DNA of 64,000 bases from Bacteroidaceae bacterium (GTDB taxonomy: Bacteria > Bacteroidota > Bacteroidia > Bacteroidales > Bacteroidaceae). Where the stretch lies: NCBI GenBank assembly GCA_017645305.1, contig JAGCPD010000054.1:1-64000 (forward strand), in the 5' to 3' direction. Below the pieces are notes generated by a model that made no database searches, was not told the origin of the DNA, and saw only the letters and a program-made list of their open reading frames with translations. Positions 23,788-32,241 of the stretch are shown here, piece by piece (position 1 is the first letter of the stretch; every line of letters begins with the position of its first letter). The position numbers and the translations under genes are program-made.

Positions 23788-23819
23788 GGTTCCATAAGTC
23801 CTATAAGACCTATGGAACC
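23788..23819. repeat. Palindromic hairpin between the GH2 and SGNH genes
   Basis: Arms GGTTCCATAAGTC / GACCTATGGAACC (13 bp, one mismatch) enclose CTATAA. There is no T-run on the minus strand, so it looks more like a REP-type intergenic palindrome or processing site than a terminator. Confidence 0.6.
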
Positions 23820-23831
23820 TTAAACTTTTAC

Positions 23832-25631
23832 TTACTTTTCAATAATGCTCGGAATCTTCTCGAAGATGGCTTTCCACTTGGCAGCATCAAACTTCGGACG
23901 ACGGTCGTAATAATAGACTCCGTTCTTTTCCTGTTCGATATCGGTAATCTGTGTATAGCAGAATCCAACCACATTCTTACAAGCTTTGATGGCATCAACC
24001 TCTTTTTCAAGAATCTGGAAGAACTCATCTTCCGTTTCAATCTGAGCGCCATAGCCCCAAGAGTTACTGCGCTGATCCTTGGGTATCCATCCCAGGCCAC
24101 CAAACTCATCAATCATATATGGCTGCCCCTCCCAATCGGCCAAGTAACTCTTGCCGCCCATGTTGCGGTAGTGGGGTGCGCCATCCTTAAAGGTATGGTT
24201 CTCTACCAGTTTTTCATATTCGCGTGTATAGTCGTGTACACTCCATATATCGGTCTTAACATGACCGTCACCGCTGGCATCGTTAACAGGACGGGTAGGA
24301 TCGATAGCCTTGGTAAGGTTGTACAGATCCTGAACAAAGCGTACGTAAGTGCCGGCTTGAGCACCCCATGTCTCATTGAGTGGTGTCCATGTGACAATGC
24401 AGGGATGGTTGCGGTCGCGAACTACGAGTTCTGTCCACTCACGCAAGAAGTTACCTGTGGCCTCCTGATTGTTGACATTGGTACCCCACGAAGCCTGTTC
24501 GCCCCAGCAAATATATCCCAGTTTGTCAGCCCAGTAGTAGTAGCGCTCCTCGAAAGCTTTCTGGTGCAGGCGGGCTCCGTTGAAGCCAACAGCCTTGCTC
24601 ATCTCGATATCCTGCTTAAGAGCCTCGTCGGAAGGAGCTGTCCAAATACCCTCGGGATAGAAGCCCTGATCAAGCACAAGGCGCTGGAAATAAGGCTGGT
24701 TGTTAAGGTAGAAGTAACCATCGGCGCAATGGATTTTACGCATTCCGGCATAGGAACTAACCTCGTCTATTACTTTACCGGTGGCATCCTTAACGGTATA
24801 TTTGACATCATAGAGATAAGGACTCTCAGGACTCCATAGTTTGGGATTCTTGACAGGTAGAACCACACTGGCACCGTTGACAGCATTAACCGTCTTGGTA
24901 GCAATTGCTTTTTTGCCATCCAGCACTTGAACGGTAAGGGTATTGCCGTTCGCCTCTGCATAGAACTCCGGACGAATAACAAGCTGCTGCTGGTCAATAT
25001 CGGGAATGGCAAAAACGTTCTTCAGCCCCTGAGCACTGACAGGTTCCATCCATACGGTTTGCCAAATGCCAGTAGTACGGGTATAGTCGCAACCGCCCGA
25101 GTAATAGTTCCAGCACTGTTTTCCGCCCGGCTGTTTGCCGCTACGCAGGTCATCGTTCACGCGAACAACCAGATTAGCACTCTTGCCGGCAGGAACATAT
25201 TTGGTAATATTCATCTCGAAGCTGCTGCCTGTACCGAAATGCTGCATCACCTCCTTGCCGTCAATATAAATAGTGGCCTCGTAATCTACGGCACCAAAGT
25301 GCAGCAGTACCTGTTTGCCTTCCCACTCTGCAGGAACACTGATAGTACGCTGGTACCACATGGAATTAATGAAATCGGTATATTCTACACCACTGAGTTT
25401 ACTCTCAGGACAGAAAGGAACCAGAATCTTATCGGCAAATCCCTTGCTGTTGCGGAAGTCGCGATTATTACCGGATCGACCGAAGTCAAAGGTGTACGTC
25501 CACGTACCATTGAGGTTCAACCACTGTGCGCGCTCGAACTGAGGACGCGGATATTCGGCGCGAGGCGTGTCGGCCTTCAAGCCAGTGAAGCCCAATAGAG
25601 TCACGGCTGCTAAAAGAAATAACTTTTTCAT
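23832..25631 (-). CDS. Exported glycoside hydrolase family 2 enzyme, 599 residues
   Basis: Signal peptide MKKLFLLAAVTLLGFTGLKA, then the GH2 order: sugar-binding jelly roll (about 30-195, with WYQRTISVP and GCDYTRTTGIWQTVW), immunoglobulin-like sandwich (about 200-300) and TIM barrel (about 300-599). The acid/base is E420 in TPLNETWG and the nucleophile is E509 in MIDEFGG. It is short, with no accessory C-terminal domain, and lacks the LacZ-type small-chain region. Activity could be beta-galactosidase, beta-glucuronidase or alpha-L-arabinopyranosidase-like; the sequence does not decide. It is 18 bases downstream of the WYL-type regulator gene. Confidence 0.88.
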   Translation of the reverse strand: MKKLFLLAAVTLLGFTGLKADTPRAEYPRPQFERAQWLNLNGTWTYTFDFGRSGNNRDFRNSKGFADKILVPFCPESKLSGVEYTDFINSMWYQRTISVPAEWEGKQVLLHFGAVDYEATIYIDGKEVMQHFGTGSSFEMNITKYVPAGKSANLVVRVNDDLRSGKQPGGKQCWNYYSGGCDYTRTTGIWQTVWMEPVSAQGLKNVFAIPDIDQQQLVIRPEFYAEANGNTLTVQVLDGKKAIATKTVNAVNGASVVLPVKNPKLWSPESPYLYDVKYTVKDATGKVIDEVSSYAGMRKIHCADGYFYLNNQPYFQRLVLDQGFYPEGIWTAPSDEALKQDIEMSKAVGFNGARLHQKAFEERYYYWADKLGYICWGEQASWGTNVNNQEATGNFLREWTELVVRDRNHPCIVTWTPLNETWGAQAGTYVRFVQDLYNLTKAIDPTRPVNDASGDGHVKTDIWSVHDYTREYEKLVENHTFKDGAPHYRNMGGKSYLADWEGQPYMIDEFGGLGWIPKDQRSNSWGYGAQIETEDEFFQILEKEVDAIKACKNVVGFCYTQITDIEQEKNGVYYYDRRPKFDAAKWKAIFEKIPSIIEK

Positions 25632-25649
25632 GATGATATATTTATAGTT

Positions 25650-26345
25650 TCACATCAAATCCCCAAAGAGGTCACCTTGAACAGGAGTGGCACGCTCGGC
25701 AGAAGTTTCTTTTTTGTAGAGTTTCTGCATATCATTAATGGTACGGCGGATTCTGTTGCGGAACGCTACCGGCCCCATTACCTCTATGTCAGTACCGTAT
25801 GAAAGTACAATTCGGTCTATATCATTGCTCATGGGTACCTTCACCTGAATAGTGACGCTGCCTTCCTCCACATTGGTCTTGCGCTGTTTTATCTCAGGGT
25901 TCTGCAGACGGGTAAGAAGATTCTGCTCCTGATTGGTTGCAATTCGCACATTAATCGAGGTCAAAGGTCCTTCTGCAAGTGGGGGAAGTGCACAGGTAAC
26001 TTCCGGTTCACGAGCCACATCCAATCCCAAGGATGTGCGCAGCAGAGGATTCTTCCACTCCAGATTGATATATCGTAGAATGCGCTTGTGACCACGACGG
26101 AAACTGGGCATCAGTCGTGCTCCTTTTTTCTTAAAGAAAGTAACATCATTCTGCAACATACGTTTGCTGCAGCTCCAGTTACGGTTTACTTTCTTGAGTC
26201 GTTTGTTCACATAATGAATGAGGCTACGGGTATTGCCCGTCTCATTGGTAGCAGTACGTTCACCCATAAAAAACTCTAAAACAGGATCCCTGAGTGCCTC
26301 GTCGAGGAACTGCCAGCGTAGTCTTTGTAAGTCGTTTTGTATCAT
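25650..26345 (-). CDS. WYL-domain-type transcriptional regulator (probable)
   Basis: The 231-residue protein has a basic, helical N-terminal half (LRWQFLDEALRDPVLEFF, YVNKRLKKVNRNWSCSKRML, KKKGARLMPSFRRGHKRI) that can hold DNA, and a C-terminal part ending IDRIVLSYGTDIEVMGPVAF, then RNRIRRTINDMQKLYK, which matches the C-terminal extension of WYL regulators (...GxxxEVxxPxxxRxxI). The central WYL motif itself is weak, so the call rests on the C-terminus. It lies between the GH78-like and GH2 genes in the same direction with short gaps, which suggests local control of the glycosidase genes. Confidence in family is moderate. Confidence 0.55.
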   Translation of the reverse strand: MIQNDLQRLRWQFLDEALRDPVLEFFMGERTATNETGNTRSLIHYVNKRLKKVNRNWSCSKRMLQNDVTFFKKKGARLMPSFRRGHKRILRYINLEWKNPLLRTSLGLDVAREPEVTCALPPLAEGPLTSINVRIATNQEQNLLTRLQNPEIKQRKTNVEEGSVTIQVKVPMSNDIDRIVLSYGTDIEVMGPVAFRNRIRRTINDMQKLYKKETSAERATPVQGDLFGDLM

Positions 26346-26400
26346 AGTTGTTTAATTCATAATTAAATATTCATAGTTATAAAGTCAAAGTCCATCATTC

Positions 26401-27516
26401 TCAGTTCCCATTCTTTACATTAGGCAAAAGTCTTAGCATCCAGCTGCCACTTCCCACCACCTGATAGCGTTGGCCCTCCTCGTCGGCATATCCTTCCGGA
26501 TAAATCACTCGGGCCCGCACTCCGACGGGAAGTTGTATCTCCCATGAGATAGCACCATCCTCTTCCCTACTCCACTCACTGCTAATGGTTCCGTAGGGAC
26601 AATCGTGGGAGACATAGTCCTTATTGCAACTGGCAAGGGACGGGATGGTTATCTCTACTCTGCCATAGGCAATACTGGAGGCAGTCTGACTGATTGCCCC
26701 CCCACACCATGCGGGCTCGTTTGTGTAGAGCCAAAACGGTTCGTAAAGAGTAGAATCTCTATTAAGACGACGATATTCAGTTACATCAGCCTGCAAATTC
26801 TGCCGTTGGGCCATTTCGCTCATCATGGCAATCAATTGAGAACTGACGACAGAATCTTTCCGATAGCTGAATGACAGCCATTGCTTCACCATATTATAAT
26901 AGTCATAGAGCACTTTTACGTCGCCTTCATCCTTGTAAAGGCTGTAGAGTACCGCCGCTACCCTATCTACGGGAATTGCCAAAGTGTCATCGGGCACAGG
27001 CAAAAAGAGTTCCCCGCTTTCGGACTGATTCACCATTAGCGTATGCAGCCACCTGAGATAGTAATGGTAATCGTGCTCCTCATCGGCCTTGGTTATAGGA
27101 TTGCTGTTCCACGACGAGCCCTTACTGCCTGTCTTAATCTTTTGGACGGGACTTTGCAGATGTTCATCGTTGCTGAGCCAAACCTCAAGCTGCCAATATA
27201 TGGTACTATCGTAAGGGAAACGCCGACCCTGATAGAAAATCTGTACCATGTCGGCACTCTCGCACCTTTGACTGTCCCACATTAGCGTTGGGCCGCCCTG
27301 TAAGCCTTCTACGGTGCTGGCAACCTTAATTCGATAAGCAAGCTGATAAACATTGTTATTCTCGCTTGTAATCTGCCAACTGAACTGTCCCATGCGTACA
27401 ATACCATAAGGCTCCAGCATACGGTTAACCCTTAGATTCGTGATTTCCGAGGCATGGCCGACGGCAATATTCAGCAAACTAACAAGTATAATCAGCAGAA
27501 GGCATTTCATCAGCAT
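26401..27516 (-). CDS. GH78 (alpha-L-rhamnosidase)-like protein lacking most of the catalytic barrel
   Basis: Start chosen at ATG 27516, because the -7 box at 27535-27542 lies inside any longer frame. After a signal peptide (MLMKCLLLIILVSLLNIAVG), the N-terminal part (ITNLRVNRMLEPYGIV ... FSWQITSENNNVYQLAYRI) is the Fn3-like N domain of GH78. The C-terminal part (SSIAYGRVEITIPS ... SSEWSREEDGAISWEIQLP) is the GH78 C-terminal sandwich. Between them only about 130 residues remain (with LYSLYKDEGDVKVLYDYYNM then VKQWLSF, a piece of the alpha/alpha barrel), against roughly 400 expected. The acidic catalytic residues of the barrel are not visible. The frame is intact, so it may be a decayed gene or a binding protein. 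Confidence 0.65.
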   Translation of the reverse strand: MLMKCLLLIILVSLLNIAVGHASEITNLRVNRMLEPYGIVRMGQFSWQITSENNNVYQLAYRIKVASTVEGLQGGPTLMWDSQRCESADMVQIFYQGRRFPYDSTIYWQLEVWLSNDEHLQSPVQKIKTGSKGSSWNSNPITKADEEHDYHYYLRWLHTLMVNQSESGELFLPVPDDTLAIPVDRVAAVLYSLYKDEGDVKVLYDYYNMVKQWLSFSYRKDSVVSSQLIAMMSEMAQRQNLQADVTEYRRLNRDSTLYEPFWLYTNEPAWCGGAISQTASSIAYGRVEITIPSLASCNKDYVSHDCPYGTISSEWSREEDGAISWEIQLPVGVRARVIYPEGYADEEGQRYQVVGSGSWMLRLLPNVKNGN

Positions 27517-27534
27517 CTTATAATATTGACGCGA

Positions 27535-27542
27535 CAAAGATA
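27535..27542 (-). promoter_or_regulatory. -7 box for the GH78-like / WYL / GH2 / SGNH run
   Basis: TATCTTTG on the minus strand, 18 bases before the ATG at 27516. No strong -33 box at 19-20 bases. No other good promoter was seen before the three following genes, so it may serve all four. Confidence 0.5.
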
Positions 27543-27605
27543 GCAATTAATTTCCAAATGCAATATCATTCCTTCAAAAGAAAAGAACGAAAATAATGAA
27601 AAAAC

Positions 27606-27636
27606 TTTGCTGTCTCGTGAAATTTCCATAACTTTG
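27606..27636 (+). promoter_or_regulatory. Promoter of the Fur-family regulator
   Basis: TTTG (27606-27609), 19 bases, TAACTTTG (27629-27636); the ATG is 42 bases downstream. Confidence 0.75.
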
Positions 27637-27678
27637 GAAAAAATTACAATTGTTTAAAGTCTAACTTCTAAGGGCAAA

Positions 27679-28080
27679 ATGGAACATATTACAGACCATT
27701 TGCAGGAACATGGTGTTAAGCCCACATCTGTCCGCATACTTGTATGGAAAGAATGCCGCAAGTCTCACAAAGCCTTTACGCTGCAAGATATGGAGGAGCG
27801 TATGCCCCAGATGGACCGTTCCAGCATTTTCCGCGCTTTGCGTCTTTTTACAGAGCATCATCTGCTGCACGAGATTGACGATGGAACGGGATTTCAGAAA
27901 TATTGTGTCTGCCGGTGCGAAGATGCACAGCATCTGAACCACATTCACTTTTATTGTAAGAAGTGCGGACACACCTATTGTCTTGAAGAATATACTATAC
28001 CTTACGTTTCTCTGCCGAAAGGATATGAAATGGATGAAGCAGAATATGTGGTGAAAGGCCTCTGCCCCGCATGTAGGTAA
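27679..28080 (+). CDS. Fur-family metal-responsive transcriptional regulator
   Basis: The 133-residue protein has the Fur winged helix (KPTSVRILVWKEC, FTLQDMEERMPQMDRSSIFR, ALRLFTEHHLLHEI) and a metal-binding dimerisation part with His88/His90 and two Cys pairs (C93-KK-C96 and C129-PA-C132). The structural zinc site therefore looks complete. Whether it senses iron, zinc, manganese or peroxide is not decidable; the short C-terminus fits Zur-like or generic Bacteroidetes Fur proteins. It is single-gene, with its own promoter, and is read away from the exported-protein block. Confidence 0.88.
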   Translation: MEHITDHLQEHGVKPTSVRILVWKECRKSHKAFTLQDMEERMPQMDRSSIFRALRLFTEHHLLHEIDDGTGFQKYCVCRCEDAQHLNHIHFYCKKCGHTYCLEEYTIPYVSLPKGYEMDEAEYVVKGLCPACR

Positions 28081-28148
28081 GGCTTTTTTTGTCTCGAATA
28101 GAGTTAATAATGCACGTTACAATAGCCTGAAACCACGATTTTTCTTTA

Positions 28149-28163
28149 TTTTTTTTTTTTTTT
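28149..28163 (+). repeat. Homopolymer of 15 T upstream of the histone H1-like gene
   Basis: An uninterrupted run of 15 T ends 8 bases before the -33 element of the next promoter. Runs this long are slippage-prone. Confidence 0.7.
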
Positions 28164-28171
28164 CATTCAAA

Positions 28172-28204
28172 TGTTGTGTTGTATGATTAAACTTTGTATC
28201 TTTG
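28172..28204 (+). promoter_or_regulatory. Promoter of the histone H1-like gene
   Basis: TGTTG (28172-28176), 20 bases, TATCTTTG (28197-28204); the ATG at 28235 is 31 bases downstream. Confidence 0.72.
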
Positions 28205-28234
28205 CAGTGTTTACAAACTTAAAGTAATATAATA

Positions 28235-28408
28235 ATGAAAGATTTACTCAACCAGATTGCTGCCGCTTATGGCGCATTTGCAAAGGACGCTGCTGCTCAG
28301 GCAGAGAATGGTAACAAGGCTGCAGGTACTCGTGCCCGTAAGGCTTCTTTGGAAATAGAGAAGGCTATGAAGGCATTCCGTAAGGCTAGTCTTGCTGCTG
28401 CTAAGTAA
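28235..28408 (+). CDS. Histone H1-like DNA-binding peptide, 57 residues
   Basis: The frame reads MKDLLNQIAAAYGAFAKDAA and ends with KAFRKASLAAAK. It is rich in Ala and Lys, with the block NKAAGTRARKASLEIEKAMK that I know from the short Bacteroidetes 'histone H1' family. It probably binds DNA without sequence preference, as a nucleoid protein. It has a consensus promoter and a strong terminator at 28432-28471, so it is an independent unit and probably highly expressed. Confidence 0.82.
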   Translation: MKDLLNQIAAAYGAFAKDAAAQAENGNKAAGTRARKASLEIEKAMKAFRKASLAAAK

Positions 28409-28431
28409 TTTAGCAAACACTTACAGAAAAA

Positions 28432-28471
28432 CAAAAGGGACGGTGTTTAACACAGTCCCTTTTGCTTTTTC
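28432..28471 (+). terminator. Terminator of the histone H1-like gene
   Basis: A 10-bp stem CAAAAGGGAC / GTCCCTTTTG followed by CTTTTTCC. Confidence 0.8.
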
Positions 28472-28527
28472 CTTATGCAAGCGAAGCCGGCTTAATAATT
28501 TTGTGATTTAAGGTAAGATAGGATATA

Positions 28528-28878
28528 TTACAATGCCTGAACAGTTTCTATCATCAATGCCTTATCTCCACCAAAGTAGTCTTCCAAAGCATACTTCATA
28601 GCAATGTTTGCATAGTCCTTGCGTGAAACCTTCGACTTGACGAAGATAAGAATTCCCGACTTAGAGGATGTGGCGTATTTCTTTGCAACCAATATCTTAA
28701 TGAAAGTTGCCAAAGTGGTATATGCCATATCAGAACCTTCGGCCTTAAAGAGTTCTAAGATGTCACGAACTTTTGATTGTTTTACTCCAGATTCTTCCAA
28801 AGTCCATAATTTAAGCATAATTTCATGCTCTTTGGGAGTTAATAACTTCCTTTTTCCTGTTTTTTTCTTGTTTGCCAT
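28528..28878 (-). CDS. BlaI/MecI/CopY-family transcriptional repressor
   Basis: The 116-residue protein has the winged-helix pattern of the penicillinase-repressor family: LLTPKEHEIMLKLWTLEESG, VRDILELFKAEGSDMAYTTL, ATFIKILVAKKYATSSKSG, then FVKSKVSRKDYANIAM. In most Bacteroidetes the gene is next to a BlaR1/M56-type membrane peptidase; none is present here, so the repressor is an orphan. Targets are unknown. Its promoter at 28904-28935 is a full consensus match. Confidence 0.83.
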   Translation of the reverse strand: MANKKKTGKRKLLTPKEHEIMLKLWTLEESGVKQSKVRDILELFKAEGSDMAYTTLATFIKILVAKKYATSSKSGILIFVKSKVSRKDYANIAMKYALEDYFGGDKALMIETVQAL

Positions 28879-28903
28879 GGTGATTTATGTTTTTCAATCA
28901 ATG

Positions 28904-28935
28904 CAAAAATACTAAATAATAAATGTTCTTCCAAA
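28904..28935 (-). promoter_or_regulatory. Promoter of the BlaI-type gene
   Basis: The minus strand reads TTTG (28932-28935), 20 bases, TATTTTTG (28904-28911). Confidence 0.7.
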
Positions 28936-28996
28936 TGTGAGACCATTAAACCGTCGTATTTTAACGATTTTTTACAATTTGGCAGTGAGGCTTTGC

Positions 28997-30955
28997 CTAC
29001 TCTTCCGTTTCGCGAAGTAATTCCAGACGGAAAGCACAGGGCCATGCAATAAGCCAGTCGTTAATACGGTTCTTCGAGACTACAGGAGGAACGCTTTCGC
29101 CGGATGCACGGGTACGCCATGTAGAACCATAATACGCATCGCTCTGCGAACCTATAGGACGAACGTGACCGTTTATTATCAACGTGCCGTCGCCTACCAA
29201 CTGACAACAGTTACGCCAGATAGCCTCGGCTTTCTCGCTCCATTGTGAATCATCTGTCAGCTTTGCCAACTCACGCCAGTCATTCACCCATCTGCATGCA
29301 AAGTTATCAAAGTAATGGCGCTGCGTACTAACACTGGTAGCGCCCAGTGTCTTATATCCATATTGACGGAAAGCATCGCCCTCAGCATAATTGATGTTAT
29401 AATGCCATAGCCATGTGCTCAGGTAATAAGAAACATCAACAGCATCATTCAGGTAAGCCTCGTCCTTTGTTACCTTATAAAGTCCGATAGCTGAAGTCAG
29501 CAATGGATATGCCGATTCTCTGTCGATGCAACGCGTATCAAGTGTTCCGTCGGTGCTATAGCCGTTCTTCTTGAAATCACCTATATAATATATGTACGCG
29601 CGTTGGGCACTCTCCAGATATTTCTTGTCATTGTAGAACTCGTATGCTTTCAGCATGGCCGGTATGATAAAAGCACCTATGCCGCCTTCACGCTCCACGC
29701 ATCGTCCGTCTATTGTCCAGCCTCTTCCGTAACAGCCGTTGGGCTGCTGGTCGGTCAGCATAAAGTTACAGATACCCCATGCCGCACCCAAATAGGACGG
29801 ACGTACCAGGCGAAGTTGCTTTACTATACGGTCAGCCTCGAAGAATTGAGCAGCTGCCGTTCCCAGATTACGGGCATCCAGAATGCAGCGGGTCTTGTTA
29901 ATGACAGCATCGTACTGTGTCAGGAAAAGACCGTTTTGCAACTGACAGTTATCTGCCCAAGTGTCAAGTGTGGCAATACCTTGGTCAAGTGACACGTGGT
30001 TCCCTGTCTTTACAAAATCATGCAGGATGCTCACAGCCAGACTAATGTTCTGTCCCATCCATCCTGCCTCGTATCGATTACGTAAGGCTTGCTGCCATTC
30101 ACCCTTTTCGTTCAGAGTCAGCCCCATAAGGTAACCCATGTAATCGTCATTCTCTATCCAAAGAGAGCGGTGACAGAATTCCACGCTCTGTTCCCAAAGC
30201 TTTTTGCTGTCAGGGGCTGGCAGTTTCTCTGGTTCCGCCATTAGCCAAGCCATATCCAGCATGTGGCGGTAAGCATTATGGTTAGTCTCCTTGCGGGCCA
30301 CAATCAGGTACATACTCATTGTGCGTTTCTCACCCTGCTTCATGTTATAAGGGCGTTGCCATCCCGGGGCATTCTGGTCTTGTGCACAATACGAGACAGG
30401 CATTTCCTCCTCGGGCCATATCAATTGGTGCGTAATGATGTTAGGCTCTGGCTGTATGCAGCATGAGTAGTCATCCTCTGCTTTCTCGGGAACATTGCCA
30501 AAGGTTGCAATGGCAAAATCTTCTCCTTCGCTATAGATGGCACCGGGAATGGGAGTACGTTTATACGAGAAAGTGTACCACTGTCTGTCGCGTTTCTCTC
30601 CTTTAGGTTCCTGTCCCCGTCCGTATTGATTGCCGTTATAAGATACAGCGGGAATCATCCACCACTCAGGTCTGGAAACGTGTTCGAAACAGACGGAAAG
30701 ATGCACATTGGGAACATCGCGCTTAGCCGTAAATGTCCAGGTAATCTCCCATGTGTTCTCGCTTACCAGTTCCTTTTCGCATTTCACCTTTATATCCAGG
30801 GGTGCTGTGGCATTGACAGTACCTATCAGCTTCTCGTCGCCGGAGAGTAGCCACTCATCTTTCCAGTGAATATTCTCCAGAAAGGCAACCTGAGCGATGC
30901 CTTCCAACTGCCATGCGGCAAGGAGTACAAACAATATAAACTTTATATAATTCAT
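28997..30955 (-). CDS. Exported six-hairpin glycosidase-like protein, 652 residues
   Basis: Signal peptide ending EGIAQ. About residues 25-240 are beta-rich (WEITWTFTAKRDVPNVHLSV); about 250-650 are helical with Trp-rich repeats (LGAAWGICNFMLTDQQPNGC, GGIGAFIIPAMLKAYEFYND, SAYPLLTSAIGLYKVTKDEA), as expected for an alpha/alpha toroid. No numbered glycoside hydrolase family could be assigned with certainty; candidate acids include the Asp/Glu in DARNLG, EREGG and DRESAYPL. It is the second gene of a unit with the Lys/Glu-rich protein 50 bases upstream. Polysaccharide cleavage is likely but not shown. Confidence 0.65.
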   Translation of the reverse strand: MNYIKFILFVLLAAWQLEGIAQVAFLENIHWKDEWLLSGDEKLIGTVNATAPLDIKVKCEKELVSENTWEITWTFTAKRDVPNVHLSVCFEHVSRPEWWMIPAVSYNGNQYGRGQEPKGEKRDRQWYTFSYKRTPIPGAIYSEGEDFAIATFGNVPEKAEDDYSCCIQPEPNIITHQLIWPEEEMPVSYCAQDQNAPGWQRPYNMKQGEKRTMSMYLIVARKETNHNAYRHMLDMAWLMAEPEKLPAPDSKKLWEQSVEFCHRSLWIENDDYMGYLMGLTLNEKGEWQQALRNRYEAGWMGQNISLAVSILHDFVKTGNHVSLDQGIATLDTWADNCQLQNGLFLTQYDAVINKTRCILDARNLGTAAAQFFEADRIVKQLRLVRPSYLGAAWGICNFMLTDQQPNGCYGRGWTIDGRCVEREGGIGAFIIPAMLKAYEFYNDKKYLESAQRAYIYYIGDFKKNGYSTDGTLDTRCIDRESAYPLLTSAIGLYKVTKDEAYLNDAVDVSYYLSTWLWHYNINYAEGDAFRQYGYKTLGATSVSTQRHYFDNFACRWVNDWRELAKLTDDSQWSEKAEAIWRNCCQLVGDGTLIINGHVRPIGSQSDAYYGSTWRTRASGESVPPVVSKNRINDWLIAWPCAFRLELLRETEE

Positions 30956-31005
30956 TTTACGATTTAATCGTTATCGTTTTTTTACGTAATAACGAAGAAT
31001 TGTCG

Positions 31006-32040
31006 CTATTCTTTCTCTTCCTTCTCAGCTTTTTCTTTAGCTTTCTGCTCGGCAACAGCCTTGGCACGTTGTTCGCGTACGCTGAACTTCTTCTTCGAGT
31101 CGCGTTCCTGCTGCTTCAGTTCTTTCTGTTTTGCCTTCTCCTCTGCAATCTGTTCGGGTGTCAGTACAGGCTTTTCTACTTTAGGTTTCTCAACTTTTTT
31201 AGGTTTCTCAGCTTTTGGCTTTACCTCTTTTTCCTGCTTTGGCTTTTCTTCCTTAACCTTTGCCTGTTTGGGCTTCTCGGGTTTCTCAGGTTTCTCTGCT
31301 TTAGGCGTTTCTATTTGCTCAGGATTTTCCGGTTTTTGTGGCTTGGGTGTCACCGTCTCAGCTGTTCCGGGCGTTTCAGGTTTTTCCACCTCGGGTGTTA
31401 CTGGTATTACAGGTGCTACCACTTCGTCAACTACTTCTTCTGGCTCGGTTTCCACAACTACTGTCTTTTTCAACTTATCCTGTTCTTTCAGCAGCTTGGC
31501 TTTCTGCTTATCCTCTGCCGCTTTTTCCTTACGACGCTGTTTCTGTTGCCGTGCCGATGCGCGTAACTCTGCCCTTTCACGGGCATTGCCTGTCTTGCTC
31601 ATAATCCTGGCTTTCTCGGCTTGCTGTTTAGCCTGATTCTTTGCAGTCTGTGCTTTCTGCTTCTGTTCTGCCTCGTATATAGCACGCTCCTCCTTGCTCA
31701 TTTCGGGCAGCGGCTCAACATCCTGTTTCTTAAGTTCTGCGGGAACATAGGGTTTGGGCTGATAGAACTTTCCGCTCCTTTGGGCAGCCCTCACGCGCTG
31801 GCGGTCTTTAACAGCCTGGTCGCGTGACTTCTCCAGATCGCGTTGCAGGGTACGCATCTCTTTATCCACTGCTTTCTGTGCATCGCGTGCAGCCCTTTGC
31901 CTTACTTTTGTCTCAGCAATACGTTCTTTTAGGTACTTTTGAATGCTATCAGCGTTATAGATATTCACTCTATGCTGTGCAAAAGAGACTATTGACCCCG
32001 CAAACAGCATGATTGTCAGCAATATTCTTACACTTTTCAT
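31006..32040 (-). CDS. Lys/Glu/Pro-rich secreted or periplasmic protein, 344 residues
   Basis: Signal peptide MKSVRILLTIMLFAGSIVSF-AQ. The rest is low-complexity: an Ala/Arg/Lys/Gln coiled-coil-like part (about 30-190) and a Pro/Lys/Glu-repeat part (about 200-300, with EKPEKPEKPKQAK-type units), then another charged helix. It resembles the extended spacers of TonB-like or cell-wall-spanning proteins, but has no TonB C-terminal domain and no transmembrane anchor beyond the signal. Function unknown. The open frames on the opposite strand reflect the biased codons and are not genes. Confidence 0.65.
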   Translation of the reverse strand: MKSVRILLTIMLFAGSIVSFAQHRVNIYNADSIQKYLKERIAETKVRQRAARDAQKAVDKEMRTLQRDLEKSRDQAVKDRQRVRAAQRSGKFYQPKPYVPAELKKQDVEPLPEMSKEERAIYEAEQKQKAQTAKNQAKQQAEKARIMSKTGNARERAELRASARQQKQRRKEKAAEDKQKAKLLKEQDKLKKTVVVETEPEEVVDEVVAPVIPVTPEVEKPETPGTAETVTPKPQKPENPEQIETPKAEKPEKPEKPKQAKVKEEKPKQEKEVKPKAEKPKKVEKPKVEKPVLTPEQIAEEKAKQKELKQQERDSKKKFSVREQRAKAVAEQKAKEKAEKEEKE

Positions 32041-32062
32041 ATTATATACGTATAAAGTTGCA

Positions 32063-32094
32063 CAAAGGTATGTGAAAAAAGTAAATCGTGCAAG
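32063..32094 (-). promoter_or_regulatory. Promoter of the Lys/Glu-rich protein / six-hairpin unit
   Basis: The minus strand reads CTTG (32091-32094), 20 bases, TACCTTTG (32063-32070); the start codon is 22 bases downstream. Confidence 0.65.
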
Positions 32095-32153
32095 AAAAAC
32101 GCATTTTCCTTTTCCTTTTTGCTCACTTACTCGTACCTTGACCTTGGCAGAAT

Positions 32154-32208
32154 GACTGACAAAACAGCAAAAAAGACTAACATTTTACATTTTGTCAGTC
32201 TTTTTTTT
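32154..32208 (+). terminator. Terminator-like hairpin with no gene in front of it
   Basis: Arms GACTGACAAAA (32154-32164) and TTTTGTCAGTC (32190-32200) pair over 11 bp and are followed by eight T. Upstream on the plus strand there is only a promoter-like stretch (TGCTCACTTACTCGTACC, 32120-32137) related to the pflB promoter repeat. It could end a short RNA. Confidence 0.65.
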
Positions 32209-32241
32209 GTAAAGCAGCCCCTATAATAATATTTTTTTAAA

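Noticed and set aside
23788..23819. Hairpin considered as the terminator of the GH2 gene
   Set aside because: No T-run follows on the minus strand, so it is kept only as a palindromic repeat.
31061..31636. Long plus-strand frames opposite the Lys/Glu-rich gene
   Set aside because: Codon bias of Lys/Glu/Pro repeats makes open frames on the other strand; their Phe/Ser/Leu-rich products have no family.
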